Assembly: GCF_028816475.1 (NCBI RefSeq)
Contig: NZ_CP118247.1
Span: 248,001-312,000, forward strand
Source of the DNA: Devosia rhodophyticola
GTDB lineage: Bacteria > Pseudomonadota > Alphaproteobacteria > Rhizobiales > Devosiaceae
DNA: 64,000 nt
Direction of reading: 5' to 3'
The position numbers and the translations under genes are program-made. The notes under the pieces are model-generated. The model saw only the letters and a list, made by a program, of their open reading frames with translations, did not search any database and was not told the origin of the DNA. Positions within the stretch are counted from its first letter, which is position 1. Each line of letters starts with the position of its first letter. Below, one piece after another: positions 61,928 through 64,000 of this stretch.

Positions 61928-64000
61928 ATGTCCGCACTCGATAATCGTATCGCTGCTCAAATCGCCAATGAGGTCATTGCCCGCCCGCAACAGGTGACTG
62001 CAGCGGTCGAACTGCTTGATGGGGGTGCCACCGTTCCGTTCATTGCGCGCTATCGCAAGGAGGTAACGGGGGGATTGGACGATTCTGCAACTGCGCCTGT
62101 TGGCCGAGCGGCTGACGTATCTGCGTGAACTTGATGCGCGGCGCAGCGCCATCATCAAATCGGTCGATGAGCAGGACAAACTGACCGACGCGCTGCGCGC
62201 CGCTTTTGCGGGCGCGACCACCAAGGCGGCGTTGGAAGACCTTTACCTACCATTCAAGCCGAAGCGTCGCACCAAGGCCGAAATCGCGCGCGAACGCGGT
62301 TTGGAACCGCTGGCACAGGCAATTTTGGCGGACCGGCGCGCAGATCCTTCCCGGCTGGCAGCCGCTTTTACCAATGAAGCGGTACCGGGGGTCAAGCAGG
62401 CGCTGGATGGCACGCGTGATATTATTGTTGAAGGGTTGACCGAAAATGCCGCGCTGCTTGGCAGATTGCGCCAATATATGCGCGACAAGGCCATGCTGAG
62501 GGCGCAAGTCGCGAAAGGCAAGGAAGAGGCCGGCGCAAAGTTTTCCGATTATTTCGACCACAGTGAACGCTGGGCAAAGGTTGCCGGACACCGGGCGCTG
62601 GCGATGATGCGGGGGCGCGACGAGGGCTTTTTGAACCTTGACCTCGAAGTTGATGCCGATAGCACGGATCAGGTGCCGCCGATTGAACGGTTCGTCAATG
62701 CGGCGCTTGAGGCGCAGAGCAATGCGCCGGGAGACGAATGGCTGCGCACGGTGGCCAACTGGGCCTGGCGCACGCGGCTGCGCCTGTCTTTGTCGGTTGA
62801 CCTGATGGTGGAACTGCGCGAGAGCGCCGAACTGGAGGCTATCGGGGTATTTGCGCGCAATCTCAAGGATTTGTTGTTGGCAGCGCCCGCAGGCGCGCGC
62901 ACCACAATTGGGCTTGATCCGGGCATTCGCACCGGGGTCAAGGTTGCGGTCATCGATGCCACTGGCAAGGTGCTGGATACCGATACGATCTATCCATTTC
63001 AGCCCCGCAATGATGTGATGGGTGCCCAGACGGCGTTGCAGCATTTGATTGGCAAGCACGGCGTTGATCTGATTGCCATCGGCAATGGCACGGGCAGTCG
63101 CGAGACTGAAAAGCTGGTAGCCGACCTGATCGAGCGCCTCCCTGCCCCAAAACCCACCAAGGTCATTGTTTCTGAAGCTGGCGCCTCGGTCTATTCGGCC
63201 TCGGAGCTGGCGGCCAACGAGTTTCCTGATCTCGATGTTTCTTTGCGCGGTGCGGTGTCAATTGCGCGGCGGCTGCAGGATCCGTTGGCGGAATTGGCCA
63301 AGATCGAGCCCAAGGCAATTGGGGTTGGACAATATCAGCATGATCTGGATCAGGGCCGATTGAGCCGATCGCTGGATGCGGTGGTTGAAGATGCAGTGAA
63401 TGCGGTTGGGGTCGATCTCAATACGGCCTCCGCGCCGCTTCTGGCCCGCATATCGGGGCTGGGTTCTTCGGTTGCTGACGCCATTGTGAGCCATCGCGAC
63501 AGCAACGGTCCGTTCCGAAGCCGCAAGGCGTTGCTGAAGGTGCCACGTCTGGGGCAGCGTACCTTTGAGCAATGTGCTGGTTTCTTGCGGATCGCAGATG
63601 GTGTTGAGCCGTTGGACGGGTCGTCGGTGCACCCAGAGGCCTATGGCGTCGCGCGAAAGATCATTGCTGCCTGCGGGCGCGACCTGCGCAGTCTGATGAA
63701 CGACAAATCGGCGCTGGTTGGGCTGGACGCCAACCAGTTCGTTGATGACCGGTTTGGTTTGCCGACGGTGCGGGACATTTTGCTGGAACTGGAAAAGCCG
63801 GGGCGCGATCCTCGACCGGCGTTCAAGACCGCGACGTTTGCTGAAGGGGTGGACGATATCAAACATCTCAAGGCGGGCATGATGCTTGAAGGGACGGTCA
63901 CCAATGTCGCGGCCTTTGGCGCCTTTGTTGATATTGGCGTGCACCAGGATGGATTGGTGCATGTGTCGCAACTGGCAGACAAATTCGTCAAGGATCCCCA
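61928..64000 (+). CDS. tex: Tex-family S1 RNA-binding protein, frameshifted, 3' end outside window
   Basis: Tex is a cytoplasmic nucleic-acid-binding factor of transcription and RNA handling. The ATG at 61928 has AGGAGG 7 bases upstream. Codons up to [18 protein letters not shown] are in frame 1. One surplus base between 62068 and 62087 (a run of six G, or the G of TCTGCAA) moves the rest to another frame: [19 protein letters not shown] onward through the YqgF-like domain ([19 protein letters not shown]), helix-hairpin-helix repeats ([17 protein letters not shown]) and the beginning of the S1 domain ([20 protein letters not shown]). About 690 residues are visible; a full protein is ~750-780 aa. 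Because the rest is well conserved, a sequencing error is as likely as a true mutation. Confidence 0.88.

Overview
The window looks like chromosome of an alphaproteobacterium, most likely Hyphomicrobiales and plausibly Devosia-like. This is inferred from the guaB–MAPEG–rsmB–tspO–guaA neighbourhood, a PrtD/PrtE-type type I secretion system beside a LuxR regulator, a DUF1127 gene, the DUF3489–DUF2924–recombinase remnant and many ABC uptake operons. The genus cannot be fixed from sequence reading alone.

Layout. 0–1.1 kb: the end of an upstream gene, a short-chain dehydrogenase and a 45-aa DUF1127 protein. 1.2–11.6 kb: an accessory export locus with a SARP/BTAD-type regulator, a small unknown protein, a divergent LuxR-type regulator, a 507-aa Asp/Asn/Ser repeat protein, a 664-aa protein with recurring I-x-Q-x-N…D-x-D motifs, a type I secretion ABC protein with a long disordered N-terminus, and its HlyD-type adaptor. 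11.7–23.1 kb: a LysR regulator divergent from a sulfotransferase, then housekeeping genes (guaA, tspO-like, rsmB-like, MAPEG, guaB, MFS exporter, rlmE, ppx/gppA) and tRNA-Gln(CTG). 23.2–24.5 kb: a decayed recombinase–DUF2924–DUF3489 module. 24.5–31.8 kb: a LysR regulator divergent from a choline-sulfatase-like gene, an SsuABC/TauABC-type transporter and a GMC oxidoreductase. 31.8–32.3 kb: fragments of two insertion sequences. 32.3–39.4 kb: an AraC regulator divergent from a sugar ABC transporter and a GH42 beta-galactosidase. 39.5–45.5 kb: a DUF2971 pseudogene, a small membrane protein, an EAL protein, a GH63-like hydrolase, a VOC protein, and a two-gene unit of a small membrane protein plus an HExxH protein. 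45.6–53.6 kb: an oligopeptide-type ABC operon, a Gfo/Idh/MocA oxidoreductase and an acetamidase/formamidase. 53.7–60.8 kb: a LacI regulator divergent from a second sulfatase and a sugar ABC transporter. 60.8–64 kb: yghU and a frameshifted tex that runs off the end.

How the genes work together. From about 24 kb on, the theme is scavenging of sulfated and glycosylated organic compounds. Four transport cassettes each sit with a local regulator or a hydrolase. The most novel-looking parts are the type I secretion locus with its two motif-linked candidate substrates, and the small-membrane-protein/HExxH pair, which resembles the layout of bacterial conflict systems.

Caution. Several genes (oppD, tex, DUF3489, the recombinase, the DUF2971 fragment) are broken by single-base indels, some of them in homopolymers. 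In the conserved genes oppD and tex, sequencing error should be excluded before calling them pseudogenes.
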